This document shows, piece after piece, positions 46,595 to 59,180 of a stretch of 64,000 nucleotides of DNA; position 1 is the first letter of the stretch, and every line of letters starts with the position of its first letter. Under the pieces are notes generated by a model. That model saw nothing but the letters and a program-made list of their open reading frames with translations, did not search any database and had not been told where the DNA came from. This stretch comes from Dittrichia graveolens (Eukaryota; Streptophyta; Magnoliopsida; Asterales; Asteraceae). The stretch is from NCBI GenBank assembly GCA_038502395.1, contig JARJIL010000003.1:9188001-9252000 (forward strand), read 5' to 3'. The position numbers and the translations under genes are program-made.

Positions 46595-47552
46595 ATGGCT
46601 ACAAGAACAGGAATACCCTCACCTTCACTGCCTCTCCTACAACGAAGAGGCGGCACCACCACCGGAACAACCATCTCTTGGTGCAAGCCCACCACTCGAG
46701 CAGGCTTCACAAGTGTTCTACGGGTTTATGCAGCAGCAGCAGCAGCAGGAGAGACAGGGAGGCAGAAAGCACCACCAGGAGAGACAGGGAGGCAGAAAGC
46801 ACCACCAGGAGTTGATACCAGAATTCATTGGGAGAACGAGGATGATGGATGGGTCGGTGGCGGTAACGGCAGTGCCACCACCACCACCACCCAATCTGTT
46901 GAAGAAGAGCAAAAGAGTAACTTGACTGATGAAAGATTTTCTGAATTACTCAACAATTCTACTGATTCTCATTACCAGTTAGTTTTCTCCATTCTATCTT
47001 CAAGATTCGTATGAAATGCTTAAGAGAAGATTAGAAGAAACTTCTGTAATTAATAGTTATCCTACTTGAAACTAATTATTAAAGTTAAAGACTTGACTTC
47101 AAATGCTAAGCTTATTGACCAATGGCAGGTTCTTAGGGGTGCCAGCAGAAGCTGACTTGGAAGAGATCAAGGCAGCTTACCGACGGCTATCAAAAGAGTA
47201 CCATCCCGATACCACTTCTCTCCCGCTCAAAGCCGCCTCCGAAATGTTTATGAAACTAAGAGAAGTTTACAACGTACTGAGCGACCCGGAGAAGCGCAGG
47301 TTCTACGACTGGACCTTGGCTCAGGAAGCAGCGAGCCGTGAAGCTGAGAAGATGAGGGTAAAACTGGAAGATCCATACATGAAAGATATTGAAAATTGGG
47401 AGTCAATTCCAGACATGGTTGACCGACTTGGAGGAAGGAACATGGAGCTGAGTGACCAAGCCAAGTCGGCTCTTACTTTTGATATTTTTATAATTATTTT
47501 CTCAATTTGTTGCATCATTTACGTGGTGCTCTTCAAGGAACCTTATTACTAG
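46595..47552 (+). CDS. ndhT: Chloroplast NDH complex subunit T (J-domain, CRRJ)
   Basis: Two exons, 46595-46977 and 47129-47552, give 268 residues. The N-terminus is Ser/Thr/Arg-rich, as in a plastid transit peptide, followed by a variable acidic linker. Exon 2 holds a J domain (about residues 130-195) with FLGVPAEADLEEIKAAYRRL, the HPD tripeptide (EYHPDTTS) and KRRFYDW. A single transmembrane helix (FIIIFSICCIIYVVLF) sits just before the C-terminal KEPYY. The combination of J domain, ENWESIPDMVDRLGG and a C-terminal anchor matches NdhT/CRRJ, a stromal-facing thylakoid protein of the NDH ferredoxin-binding subcomplex in cyclic electron flow. A 30-bp unit is tandemly duplicated in the linker. 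The upstream in-frame TTG was not used; ATG 46595 begins MATRTG. Confidence 0.92.
46747..46806 (+). repeat. In-frame 30-bp tandem duplication in ndhT exon 1
   Basis: Two identical 30-bp units encode GETGRQKAPP twice, preceded by a GCA run coding for six alanines. It lies between the predicted transit peptide and the conserved domain, where length change is likely tolerated. Confidence 0.9.
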
Positions 47553-47969
47553 TTATTGTGTATACAAAAGTATAATAGTTGACCTTTTGAGGTCAAACAT
47601 AGTGACACTTATAGCTTAAAAACTGATATATACAACAAAAAGTTTAGAACCTGCATTGTTCTATTTCACATGCTTTTGCAAAGTTTAAGATGAGTAAAGA
47701 ATGGGTCTTGATTATGATTTGAAAATTTGTTTGTTTGAACTAACATCTTTTTAATCAAACCAGCAGCATCCATTTCTAGCATCTCGCGAACTGAATGCGA
47801 TCATACACAAAAGCCCAAATTCAAAAGCCAAGAATGATGAGAGATGGCATACCTATGGCGTATGTTATTATACAAATATATACAATGATCATGTAACACG
47901 TGCAGGGTCTAATGAGCATGGTGGTACAATATAAGTAGCCTGACAAGAATTCTCGAAAGCACGCAAACT

Positions 47970-50900
47970 TTAACCAACCAAAGACGTGTTGGTTGCAAGA
48001 TGAGTGAGGGCGCGTTTATGATACGTATTGCGCAGTCTCTTGTACTTGAACACGAAAGCATTGAGATCAATCTCTCTATCAAGAAGTTGTTGGTGGAGAG
48101 CTTCTGATTCCTCTTCTGTCTTTTGCATGGATTCTACAAACAACCATAACCATTATAACTACAATGCCTTAAATTACAGATTTACAGGAGGCAAAATAGG
48201 CAGGTAAATAAATTTTCGTCACCCCTATCAAGTTAAGTTCTGAACAACATTGTGTTTGGGTCAACCCAGCCCGACTTGGCTAAAACAAAATTTTACGTGT
48301 TTGGACTGGTTACGCCACTCGACTAACCCACCTGCTATGTCACCTCTAGTTAATAAGAGAGGAGTTGAACAAAAATTACTTTGGATCAACCCAACTTGAC
48401 TTGGCATGCACAAAATGTTACTTGTTTGGACACCCAACCATTATGTCATCTATAGATTTTGAGCAGAGAAGACTAGACCGCAAAAGACGAATGGAACATG
48501 AAGTACAACCAGCAAGTGAATAATCTTAAAAAGAGTAATTATACCTTGCAGACGATGAAGCAAGGATGCTGGAGAGTAAAATCTGAGTATTTCTTGTTTC
48601 TGCTTTTCAAGCTCATTAAGCTTCTCCTGAGCAGCAGCCAGTTCGGTGGCCCGAATTATTTGGCACTATATACATGAAAAAAGGAAACATTTTCTAAGGA
48701 TCACCAACATTAAGAATACAAGTGGCAGAATGGGCAGGTCCGGCAGGTTGGGTGCTGTGTCATAGCATTTAATTCTTGTACAGGTAAAAATGTACCAGGT
48801 CAGGTTTGAAACACTTTTCCAACTAAGTAAGTTTTGTTATAGATAAATAGTGTCACATATGATTCCATTAATACTCTAACCTCTTGAATAAAACGACAAG
48901 GAGGCTTTATGCATTAAAATAAACTTTAAGTGACTTTCAAACCGTTTCCTTTCAAGCCAGTGTGGTTTTACCTGTCAGATCTAGAACATAACCCTAATCG
49001 ACCCATTCATAAGTAGATGGGTGATTAGTTGAGACTGCCATCTCTACTTTCAGGCGTTCACATTTTGTAAGGAAACTATTACAAGGCACATGAAGAACTA
49101 ACCTGGTTGCGCAGCTCCTTGATGTGTGGTTCTTTTTCCAAGTTGTGTACTGCATAAAAGCATCACCGTGCAGATAAATGATGTTGACTTTCATTTCCAA
49201 TAATTCAAAGACATGGTTATTGTTCAATGTTTTATACACTTAACATAGATTATGGAAGAACTCACTTGCAAGCTGCATTGTTTCACCTCGCAATTCCTCT
49301 TTCAGCTGATATTAAGAATAAAGAGAAGGTATGGAGGTTAATGTTAAAACTGACACTCACTGTAGCTTCAAACAGCTTGGTTTTTACAAAGGCAAACTAT
49401 ACAATAAGGTACTGAACTTATTGCAAATTTCCATTTTAGGTACTCAACGCTTTTTTTTCACAGTTAAAGGTATCAATTGGGTGACCAAAATGAGGACGTT
49501 TTTAACTCCTATAAATGGGTGTGGTGGGGTGACCACTTTGGGGGTGGGTGTGGTACCACTCCCTTAAGGTGTGGTGGGAGGGGATGTGTGGTATTCACCA
49601 CATGTGATTGTGTGTGGGTGGGCATCTTAGCTTTTTAACTTTTTTTTATTAAATTTTGATTGAATAGTTGGGTAATACGGTGGTCCATAATTTGGTGTGG
49701 TGAGAAGTGACCACTACGAGGCTAAGTTGTTGATTAAGTGGTAGGAGAAAAAAGTTGACGTGTCAATGTGGTGGGTGTGGTTCTATGTGACCACTCCTAG
49801 TACTCTAAGGAGTAGGAGGGTAGTAGAGGGTGTGGAGGGCAAACCACTTGGGTGAAGAGGTGTGGTGGGAGAGAGGATGTGGTGGATACCACTTGGGTGG
49901 TAGTGATGTAGTGGGTGTGTGGGATCATTTATTTATTTATTTTAATTTTGATTGGTTAACAGGGTAATATATGGGACCCAAAATTTGGTGTGGTTGGGAA
50001 TAACCACTACGCGATTGAGTGATGGAAGAAAAAAGCTGATGTGGCGGTGTGATGAGTGTGAAAGAGTGTTACCACTCCTTGCTCTCAAGGGTAACCAGTC
50101 TAGTCAGCAAGTAATGCCATTGGCATGCCACATCATCACCACCTCATGCGCCATTGCCATGTCATTCCCACTTAATTGCACAAAAAGATACTAAACTTAA
50201 AAATGCAACTGAGGTAATAAACTTCATTTTTTTTTCACAACTAAAGGTATTAAAGTGATTAAACTTTTATATGATCTGTTTAATTAATACATGGGTTGAA
50301 AATGGTTTAATCCCCAACATTGTATACTCTATTTTGGTTTAAACCCTAAAGATTTTTTTTTTTTTTTCATTTTTAATGGTTTAACCCAAAGGTTTTGTTT
50401 GACAATTACCTGAATCCCTTTAACCTGTTTGACCAGTTAATCTATATATCATTTTTATGGCTGACAATGGTTTAATCCCCAAAGTTTACACTCTATTTTG
50501 GTTTAACCCCTAACGTTTTGTTTCTAATAGTTTAACCATAAAGTTTAGTAAACCTGTTGGTTTAACACAACTTTTATTTTTTAATAAATTTTTATGGCAG
50601 TGGGATGATGTTTGGTGGTAAACCTGGCCGATGGAAGCCGAGAGTGGTGGTGTATGGTAGTCCTTAAAACACTAAAGTTTCAAGGTTGAACAATCAAATA
50701 ATACTTGGAATAGAAAGATATAATTAAAAATATAATGAATAAAATATAATAAAACAATAAAAGATAAAAATAGTGTACCAAATGCTATAAAAAGCATTTC
50801 AAAATTAATATAAAAGTTAAAAAATTGTTTATGAAAATAAATGTAATACCTAATTGTAGATAAAAAGACTATATATCAAATGGATTTTTTTTTAAAGTTT

Positions 50901-53640
50901 AGCGGATCTTTTTTTATAGTTTAGCACTTTCTTTTTGCAACTAAAGGGAATTAGGGAAATGATGTGGCATTCCATGTGACAATGACATGGCAACTAAACC
51001 AGTTACCTGCTTAGGAGATAAAAAAATCCTCACATTGGTCACAAAAACTTTGATACCTTCAATCGTGACCAAAAGAAAGTTTAAGTACCTCATAGAGAAT
51101 TGTAAAACATTCAGTATCTTTTTGTTTTGTTTGCCTTTTTTTAAATGCATAAAGATGTACTTCTTTAACATTTGTTTGTAATCAACAAAGAAAATATGGA
51201 GAAATATTGTAGCCCAACATCCCAAGTCAATATATCACCTAGTTTGTAATCATATGAATGACAAACAAATAAGTTTAGCTGGGAACCTTTTAATAAAAAA
51301 AATATATGTTGCATTTTTCTAGGGACAGAGTGAGAAACACATTAGTTCATACACATCTTTAACATTTATATAAACAACAATATAGCATGAAATTGTGCAT
51401 TGAAGTATCCTATGCGTCGCTTGGTATTGTTTCTGTGGTAACACGGGAAAAGTACCGCATGAAAACATGTAAAGTAACAACAAATAACATGGAATTGGAA
51501 GATGACTTACACGAATCTGAGTTTGTACCATGTCAAGTGAAAGTAAAAATTGTTGATACGCATCTTTGTTGGACAAGAGCTTCTGCAGCTGGCTAGCACT
51601 ATAAGAATTTGACAGGCAGAAAAAGAGTTCATGTCAAAATAAATAATAATACTGGAAATAAACTGCAACTATGAATATGCTCAGGATAACAAATAAGTAT
51701 GTGAGCATGTCATGAGGCACTAGAAGATTTTCAAACATATTAACATAGTTCACGATTTCAGAGCAAATTCTATGACTACATTATTATTATTATAATAGTG
51801 CATATCTAGGATGACAAAACGCTGCAAAAGAAACCACAGATCTTTTAAGTATATGTGTAAGGTATGCTATTAAATTAAAGCAAACCACCAAACCTTTTGT
51901 CTTTTAAGACATTGACAATACCAGCAGCCTCGGGTGGAATATGGGATATTGGTCTATCTCCATATGTCTGCATATGATGCTGTTCTTCAGAACCCCTTCA
52001 GGGAAAGCAAGTGAAAAAAAGTGAAAAAAGGAGGAAAAATTCATATTTTTAATTGCAACATGTATGAGATAGAATTCATAATCAAATAGCCTCTATTTAT
52101 CTATCTTCTAGAGCCAAAAAAAAGACCCAGTGTCTTTTGAGTATATTAAACATTAATAGTGAATAATATCTTCTGAAGTTTAAGCAACACTAACTGCAGA
52201 AAGTGGTATGGGAAATATTTGTATAATAATATCGGCACTATTTAATTCAGAATATATTTTAAGACAAAGAGCTAAAATAAGGTATCAGTGAATTCTTCAA
52301 CATTGATTGGGTTACTCAAAATCATCAATCCTATAGAATCTGCCAAGATCAAAGATTAAACTACTGAGGATCAATCATCAATGCCTTGATCTTAGCCACA
52401 TATAAGCTGAAATCAAGTGAAATTAAGACAATCAATTGACCATAAGAAGACTATTTCATAGATATAGGGAAGAATAATGCGAGTAATATGGAGAGTACTG
52501 CAAGGTGTATGTTGCTGTAACCTGCAGCTGCGAAATTCTTGAAAATATTGAATGTTGCTAAATTTTTTTTTCAAGTTTAGTCCGTATTTTATATAAATTA
52601 GTAGTTAGCAGAAGTCGATTTAGCATGCGTTAATCATTTAAGTTGGAAATCACAATTATTTGAAGTAGTAGGCATCTCAGTTTCTTGGTGGCTATTTTCT
52701 AGGCGAGTCAGGTACATAGTAAGCCTGTTTTTTTTTATCTAGCCAGGTCGTTTATGTTAATTGCTATTTGGCAAGTGTGCAACAAAATTACAGGGCAAGG
52801 TTCTGCAGATTAAATGTATAATCAGTACATCCAATAGCATTATCAAACACCTGGGTCCATTGTTTATTATTTCTGGTTATAACATGCCACTGTTGGTATT
52901 TCAGAAAGATCCCAAAGATGGGTAAGCATCATATTATTGGTTGTAATAGCTCAAACCATACTTCAATCGCTATAACTGCCACACTTGAGGTAAAATACTA
53001 AGTTACTAACCTAAATTACCATAATACCATATTAAGTAGAAGATAAGAAACTAATAAGAATCACAAGACTAAAACAAGGACGGAACTCGTTGATTCAGGT
53101 GATTTCCCACTTAGAACAATATTACTAACATAAAATACGTTCAATTATGATGCTTCTACCTCCCAAATTATGCACAGTTTGAGTTTTAAGTGTCAAACCA
53201 TTGATTTTCAAGGCTAACCATGATTACAAATGTCCCCCTTCAGGGCTTAAAATTGATGACAATAGTAAACTATATAAACATAAAGAAATTAGTAATATAA
53301 AACAGTATTAAGTTGCTACCCTGAAATTATTAGCCAATTTTGAATTTAAAGAAAGAAAAAAAGGTTTTGAATTCAAAATGAACTTCATTCCAGTTGGGAG
53401 TAACCCTCATGTGAAATTAACACTTTTAGAAAATCAGAGCACTTTGTTAAATAACTATAAGTCTCCCAATCCATATATTCATGATCAACTATGAGAAGTA
53501 CTAAATCATCCCAAAACTAACTTCCAGCTGTCTGAAAGTCGGTTAATTTCTCTGTCAAAAATAATTCAACAATCTGATAAAGCAAACCCTAAGATCGAGT
53601 GAAAAAGGGATTAAGAATGTTACCAGAAGGATTGGAACAT
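47970..53640 (-). CDS. VPS37: ESCRT-I subunit VPS37
   Basis: Seven exons (53624-53640, 51894-51995, 51511-51598, 49266-49305, 49103-49149, 48545-48665, 47970-48133) join in frame to 192 residues. The protein begins MFQSFWGSEEQ, has a short Pro-rich linker, and then the Mod(r)/VPS37 domain: VLKDKSASQLQKLLSNKDAYQQF, ETMQLA, NLEKEPHIKELRNQCQIIRA, EKLNELEKQKQEIL (coiled coil) and the C-terminal VFKYKRLRNTYHKRALTHLA. ESCRT-I recognises ubiquitinated cargo on endosomes for sorting into multivesicular bodies; VPS37 forms part of the heterotetramer stalk. The first coding exon is only 17 bp. Intron 3 (49306-51510) is enlarged by transposon sequence; introns 5 and 6 also carry repeat-like sequence. 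It converges with NdhT, the stop codons about 0.4 kb apart. Slightly shorter than Arabidopsis VPS37-1, mainly in the linker. Confidence 0.93.
48185..49050. repeat. Dispersed GGGCAGGT/CAACCCGAC repeats in VPS37 introns 5 and 6
   Basis: Stretches with AAGTGGCAGAATGGGCAGGT (48720) and GACCCATTCATAAG..TGCCATCTCTA (about 48997-49045) look like the two ends of a GGTGGCAAAATGGGC-type MITE interrupting intron 5. Related CAACCCAGCCCGAC words occur in intron 6 (48250) and in OMR1 intron 7 (about 285-355). Boundaries are approximate. Confidence 0.4.
49400..51130. mobile_element. Composite MULE-like insertion in VPS37 intron 3
   Basis: The left arm (AGGTACTGAACTTATTGC.. ACAGTTAAAGGTATCAATTGGGTGACC) is inversely repeated at 51020-51125, over about 100 bp at moderate identity. 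A second end-like block lies at about 50165-50255 and a duplicated GGTTTAATCCCCAA(C/A) unit at 50308 and 50470, so at least two elements appear to be stacked. The centre is rich in GTGGTGGG words. No ORF of note; duplications not resolved. Confidence 0.5.
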
Positions 53641-54447
53641 GATTAGAATCGAGGAAGGCAGATTGAATGAGAATATAAGATTGCAAAGAAGAGTACTTCA
53701 ACTTTCTGGGTTCATTAATTTATTGTAACGTCGTAATTGGCGGAGAATTTGCCGTATGATTTCCTTTGCTTGCAAGGAGAAACGATGGTAGTCAGGTAGT
53801 GGGACCATATGGGACGGAGGGAAGCAAATTACTGATGGGGTTGCTGCTCTGGGGTTTGGCTTACAAGTTATTAAACATTTTTTTATAACAATAGAAGATA
53901 TACTAATTTTTTCAAATGGCATAAGCATTTTTTACTATAGCACAGTGGTATCTAGTGTTTAGGTGTTTCACAAGATTGTAGGTTCAATGTTCTATTGTGA
54001 ACAAAAATGGTATAGATTTAAGGTTAGGTTAGGAGTGAGTGTGTTTAGTCGTTCAAAAAAAAGGTATAAGTATTTCATAATAAGCTAATAACCTAAATGA
54101 GCAAATATGTAAGTGTGTAAGTCAAAAGAAGCTAGTTATACATGAAATTACCAATTTGAGCACTCGTCTCATCTATGTCTTTCATCTTTCCGAGCAATCA
54201 TGTTGTGACACGTGTAAAAAATAAAAATAAAAATGGTATTATGAACTAGCGGCTCCATCTCATCTAGACATGATTGTTCCCGAGGTACCATAGGCGAGAC
54301 GGGGTATGAGAAAGGGGAAGCGTGTAGACCTTGGGCAACGTGTCAAATAACACCCATTAAGAAATTTAAATAATAGTAAAAAAAAAAGTTCACCTCAGGA
54401 ATATGCAACCGTTGGCAAGATGGGATAGCCGTCATTGGCGAGCATGC
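53641..54447. promoter_or_regulatory. VPS37 upstream region
   Basis: The sequence before the VPS37 start. No TATA box is obvious, which fits a housekeeping promoter, but this is only inferred from position. Nothing else is recognised. Confidence 0.35.
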
Positions 54448-54452
54448 ATTGG

Positions 54453-56692
54453 TGTAATACCCGTATTTTCGGAAAATTTAAAATATAGATATAATAGCAA
54501 GTTTACTTGAAAAATAATAAAGTTATGTGCTTTGTGGGTATTTATGTGTTATTGGTAGTATATTTGTGTTTTATTAACTAAATAATATATATATGTAAAA
54601 AGGGTGAAAGATCAATGACCAAACATGTAATATATGTATATATAATGTAAGACTTCATTTGTTGAAGTCATTTGGTCAAATCAAACCCAAGAAAATTCTG
54701 GAGAGAAAGAAGGAAACATGAGGGAGAGCAAGAGAGGGTTCTAGAGTTTGAGGAAGAAGAAGGAAAATCAAAGGGAAAATTGGTGGCTCAAGTGCATTAA
54801 CTCCAAGAATAGGTGATAGTTCTTCATACTCTTCATCTTTGGCTGGATTTGGAGCAAAGAAAGTAAACCATTCAAGATAGGGTTTATCAATCAAGTAAGT
54901 TCTAACTTGAAATTGTATTTGATTTGAGTTATACATGTTGTATTTGGTGATTCTTAGTTTAGATTTGGGTTTATTGTGTTTAATGGGTCAAAGTTGGGGA
55001 AATTGTTGAAATTAGGGTTTGAAATGATCAAATGTGCCTAAAAGTGTTGGTAATTGAGTTGATGGTGATTTTACATGTGGTATTGGTGAATGGTTGCTAA
55101 AAGATTGGTTGATTGTAGTGATTGTTGGTTATTTGTGTTGAGATACTTGTAAATGGGTCAAAAGCTTGAAAATTGAGAAAGAAAGGGTTTTGATGCTTAA
55201 AATTATGTTATATGTTGTTAATATGGTGTATTGAAGTGTTTTTGAGTGTTTGATATGTTGCAAATAAGTTTGATTTGGGAAAAATTGAGATTTGGGTCGA
55301 ATTGGTATGAAAAGAAACTGCAGAATTACTGTTCACGGGGCGTCGCGGCGCGAGGGGCAGTTTTGGCGAGGGTGACTTTTTCAGAGATTTTCTCCCGGCG
55401 CGAGGACCCCTAAAACCTCCAAAAAGTTGTTTTTGACCCCATTTGACCTTGTAATTGGTTTGGGATTGTTTCTAATGGTTTTAGGGAGTTCATAGGGAGT
55501 CCGAAAGACCCGAAATGAGTGTTTAAGTCATGTTTTGAGTCTATACTTGTGTGTAACTTCAATGTATGGTTAACTTAACTAAGTTAACCTTGTGTTGTGA
55601 TCATAGGATCCTTGTGCAAGTGAATTGTAGCATTGAATTGACGTGAAGTGATCCTCATCACTTCAGTCGAGTGAGTTGTGCCCTGTGGATACCCAAAATG
55701 CTTTTAAATGTGCAAGTCATCAATTGTTTTCTTATGTGCTATGTTTTATGTTTAATTATGGCATCAATGTGAATTGTTATTTATTGTTATCATGTTTATG
55801 ATAATGAGATATGTATTGAGTATATGATTCACCTGATTTGAAGCATGCTATGCTATGTGTTAATTCTAGCAAGTTGTGACTTTGTGTGTATAACTTGCTT
55901 GTGATTTATGTGACCCTTTGGGGTATGTGATTCGGTCCGGACCACTGTTGTGATATGAACTCTATACCATAGGGTTCCTAGCCATTGAGACGTGCACAGG
56001 TTCATGTGGCTTCGGCAATTGAGGAACCGCGATGTACGGGTGGTTGAGGGATCGGTGCAGAGCGTGGAGGGGTATGTCAGTAGCCATCATGACCGTGTGG
56101 GTTCACTGGGCTGACGATCCACCGAACCCGGGTAACACAAGTGGATTTGGTGAACAGGGCTTACACTCCAGTGAACCGTTGTATGGTAGACTGCTTCGTG
56201 CTTCCCCCACCTTGACGGGAGATGTGGACACACCCCCACGAGGACTTGTTGACCATGGTTGGCCCCTATGGAATATACAAGTATAAGTGGACTTGTCCCC
56301 CACATCTTGTGTGAATTGTTTACTGATGCCATAACTGTTTTATGTACTATGATGACTTATTTAATTGTTTAACTTGTTTTGGCACACTCACTAGCTTATG
56401 TTAATGAAATTGTGTTTATGTTTTCGTATCCGCAGATAAGCAGTAGTATGTTGCCAGTGAGGCGGGTAGACGCTTTTTGGGAGCACTTGTTGCCTGATGG
56501 ATATGTTTGGAATACATGATTATTCTCATTTTATTTATCTGTAATTAATGGTTATGTATTCGGGTCAACAAATAACACCACATTTTGTAAATCTGATAAG
56601 CTTCCGCGTAATGATGTAAACAAATACTCGTATAATGTTCTTTTTGTTAAAATATAAAAGTTCAAATTTGTACTAAAATTCAGGGTGTTATA
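54453..56692 (+). mobile_element. Solo LTR, probably Ty3/gypsy
   Basis: 2240 bp beginning TGTAATACCC and ending GGGTGTTATA, degraded forms of the TGTAACACCC/GGGTGTTACA termini common in plant gypsy LTRs. A perfect 5-bp duplication ATTGG flanks it (54448-54452, 56693-56697). There is no internal domain or second LTR, so it arose by LTR-LTR recombination. It contains a GC-rich patch (GGCGTCGCGGCGCGAGG, about 55338-55355). The ORFs near 56032-56332 are within LTR sequence and not genes. Confidence 0.8.
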
Positions 56693-57289
56693 ATTGGTCA
56701 GCGAGATTGATAAGTGAGATGTGTGCTCAAATTGGTACATGTGTATATTTTGACTTGGATACCATAATGTTACCTATTTTGACAAAGAGTCCTATAACAC
56801 CACTTTTTCATTTTTAACTTATAAAATACTTTAACCTTCGTTAATACCAAAACTGTTATCAGAGTTACAAAACACTAGTTTATTTTACACATGTTAACGA
56901 GTATTTTAAAAGAAGTGTCAAAATCCATCTTTCTAACTATCTGGTGCTATCCAAACCATCACGGTGCGTAACCATACCCCTAACACTGTTCTGGTACACA
57001 GCTACACCACCTGCGTTACTATGTACCCTGAAACTGTTCTGGTGCATAACTATACCATCTGCATAGCTATACACCACTGTTGTACAATGTATATGCATCA
57101 TAGCTATATCACATAACAAAGATATCACACAATATAAATTATGGATACTTACATGTTGTTCATACAAGAGAAATAGTATACTCACTTTGTATCTGAGTAC
57201 TGTGCTAAACAAATATAGCGTTCTATCGAGTTTCCAGGCACCTCCCTATACAAAAAAAGGCTAAACATCACAAACTGAACAACTGAGTT

Positions 57290-57745
57290 GAAAATGGGCC
57301 TACACGGGTCGTGTACCTTCCAAGCTACACGACCATGCTTACCTACATGGCCTATCACCGTCTTTGACCTCTACACGGGGCGTGTATCCCTACACGGGTC
57401 GTGTACACGACCGACCTGCAACTATCTGTGAAAAACACTACCACTGTTCTTGGTTTCAAACTCATTTCTAATCGTTTTTAACAACTTAGAAGTGTTTCTC
57501 CATACCCCAAACACTCTAACACATTCAAATAACAACCACAAACACTTTTAATCTATGATTCAACTATTTAAATCACTTTGACCACATAGAACTTCAAACT
57601 AAACAAATAAAGTATACCTTTATGCTTAGGAATTGATATGGTGGTGTTTAGATGCTAAATAATGTTGTGCTTTTGCTCCAAAACTTGTAAGAAATGGCCA
57701 TGCTTTAAGAAAAGTTATGTATGAATGCTTATGTGTTTAAAGAAA

Positions 57746-57776
<31 letters not shown>

Positions 57777-57909
57777 ACTATCAACAAATGGCTACTCAAT
57801 CCCTCAGCTTATCAACTTTCAAGTTGGCGGTTTAAACCCCTTTAGTTCATAAACGCCTCTTATCAATTAAAAAGCTTAGTCAAAGACGTTTGAACTTTGG
57901 GGCGTTACA
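57290..57909 (-). mobile_element. Truncated LTR fragment
   Basis: On the minus strand a typical LTR start TGTAACGCCCC begins at 57909 and runs through a (GT)n patch (about 57745-57775) to a block of repeated ACACGGGTCGTGTA words (57300-57410). The other end is not identifiable and no partner LTR exists in the window. Confidence 0.5.
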
Positions 57910-57934
57910 AGCCCTTTTATAATATGTTATAAAT

Positions 57935-58460
57935 AGGGTTGTAAACGAACTGAGCTAACATGAACGGGGGCTTGTTCGTGTTCGTCCATTTAACTTTAGC
58001 CGAACAAATAAACGAACACGAATGGATTTATGTGTTCGAGTTCGTTCGCTTAACTTTAGCCGAACAAATATACGAACACGAACGATAAATGAACGAGCAT
58101 TTGTGTTTAATTGCTTAAAAGATTGGTTAGTTCGTGTTCATTTTTTTCCGTTCATTTAAATGATAAACAAACGTAAACGAATGAACACATGCTATAATAC
58201 AAATACAAAATTATTAAACACAAATAAACACTATATATAAACACACACATATTATATATATATAATATAAACGAACGAATAACTGAACATTCACGAACAT
58301 AAATGAACGATCGATAGCTTTGTTCGTGTTTGTTCGTTCAATTAAACGAACTACAAATCTTGTTTATGTTCGTTCATTTATTAAACAAACTAATATAAAT
58401 AAACTTCCTACCGAATAATTTCACGAATAATTCATGAACGTTCTATTCATTTACAACTCT
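57935..58460. mobile_element. GTTCG-rich MITE, copy 3
   Basis: About 526 bp with ends AGGGTTGTAAACGAAC and GTTC(T)ATTCATTTACAACTCT, same layout as 25924-26418 but diverged. No clear duplication. Confidence 0.65.
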
Positions 58461-59180
58461 AGTAATAAAAGTAGTTTTTTTATGTATTTTACTTGAAAAC
58501 CTTTAATTTTTTCTTTTATTCTCATATTCTTCTTCCTCTTTTGATCATTCTATCAACATAAACTAAGTTAATAATTATAAATTAATAAAACCAAATTATA
58601 TAATCATATAAGATAATGAGGTAATAAGTTTAAATCTGGAAAATAAGCCATTTCAGACTCAAACGCATTCACAATTGCTAAAATGGTTATTTATAAAAAC
58701 CTCTCAACTTTTTCCTACCACTTTAACCATACTAAAAGTTTACTAAAAATTGAATGGTAAGTGTATGCACACCCTAATCTATTTTGCTTTCCTACCTTAG
58801 TCTATGTGTGATTAATCTCACTAATGCCATCTAGCCAACACAAATGTCATATCAGTTGTATTAGGTGTTATTTGGAACCATTTTTAAGGACATTCAATCT
58901 TGTTCATGGCTGAAAGTAATCTCTTTGTTATCTTATCGGTATCGGTAGTGCACCGTTTGTATAATATCAGCTTCGCTTGTACCACTTTGTCTAATATTTA
59001 TCAAATTGTTGGAGATGGCGACAAAGCACGATATCTTTTTGTTCAGGTCTTTGAATTTGGAGTTTATTTGATAAACGGTTTTGTACACTCCATGACCCAT
59101 TTGTTAGAAGCACGCTCTCGTTTCGACCCCAAAAACTTTCTACATTTGTATAATAATAATAATAATAATAAAATTTTATA
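58461..59180. other. Spacer with decayed coding-like sequence
   Basis: No supportable gene. The ORF at 58900-59205 (plus) lies opposite the Harbinger ORF1-like relic and ends in an AAT repeat; it shows no domain. Confidence 0.4.

Noticed and set aside
51319..51596. Independent ORFs on both strands over 51319-51596
   Set aside because: The minus-strand frame includes VPS37 exon 3 (51511-51598) read through into its intron; the plus-strand frame is its shadow.
56032..56332. Overlapping ORFs on both strands
   Set aside because: They fall inside the solo LTR delimited by ATTGG duplications and have no homology I recognise.
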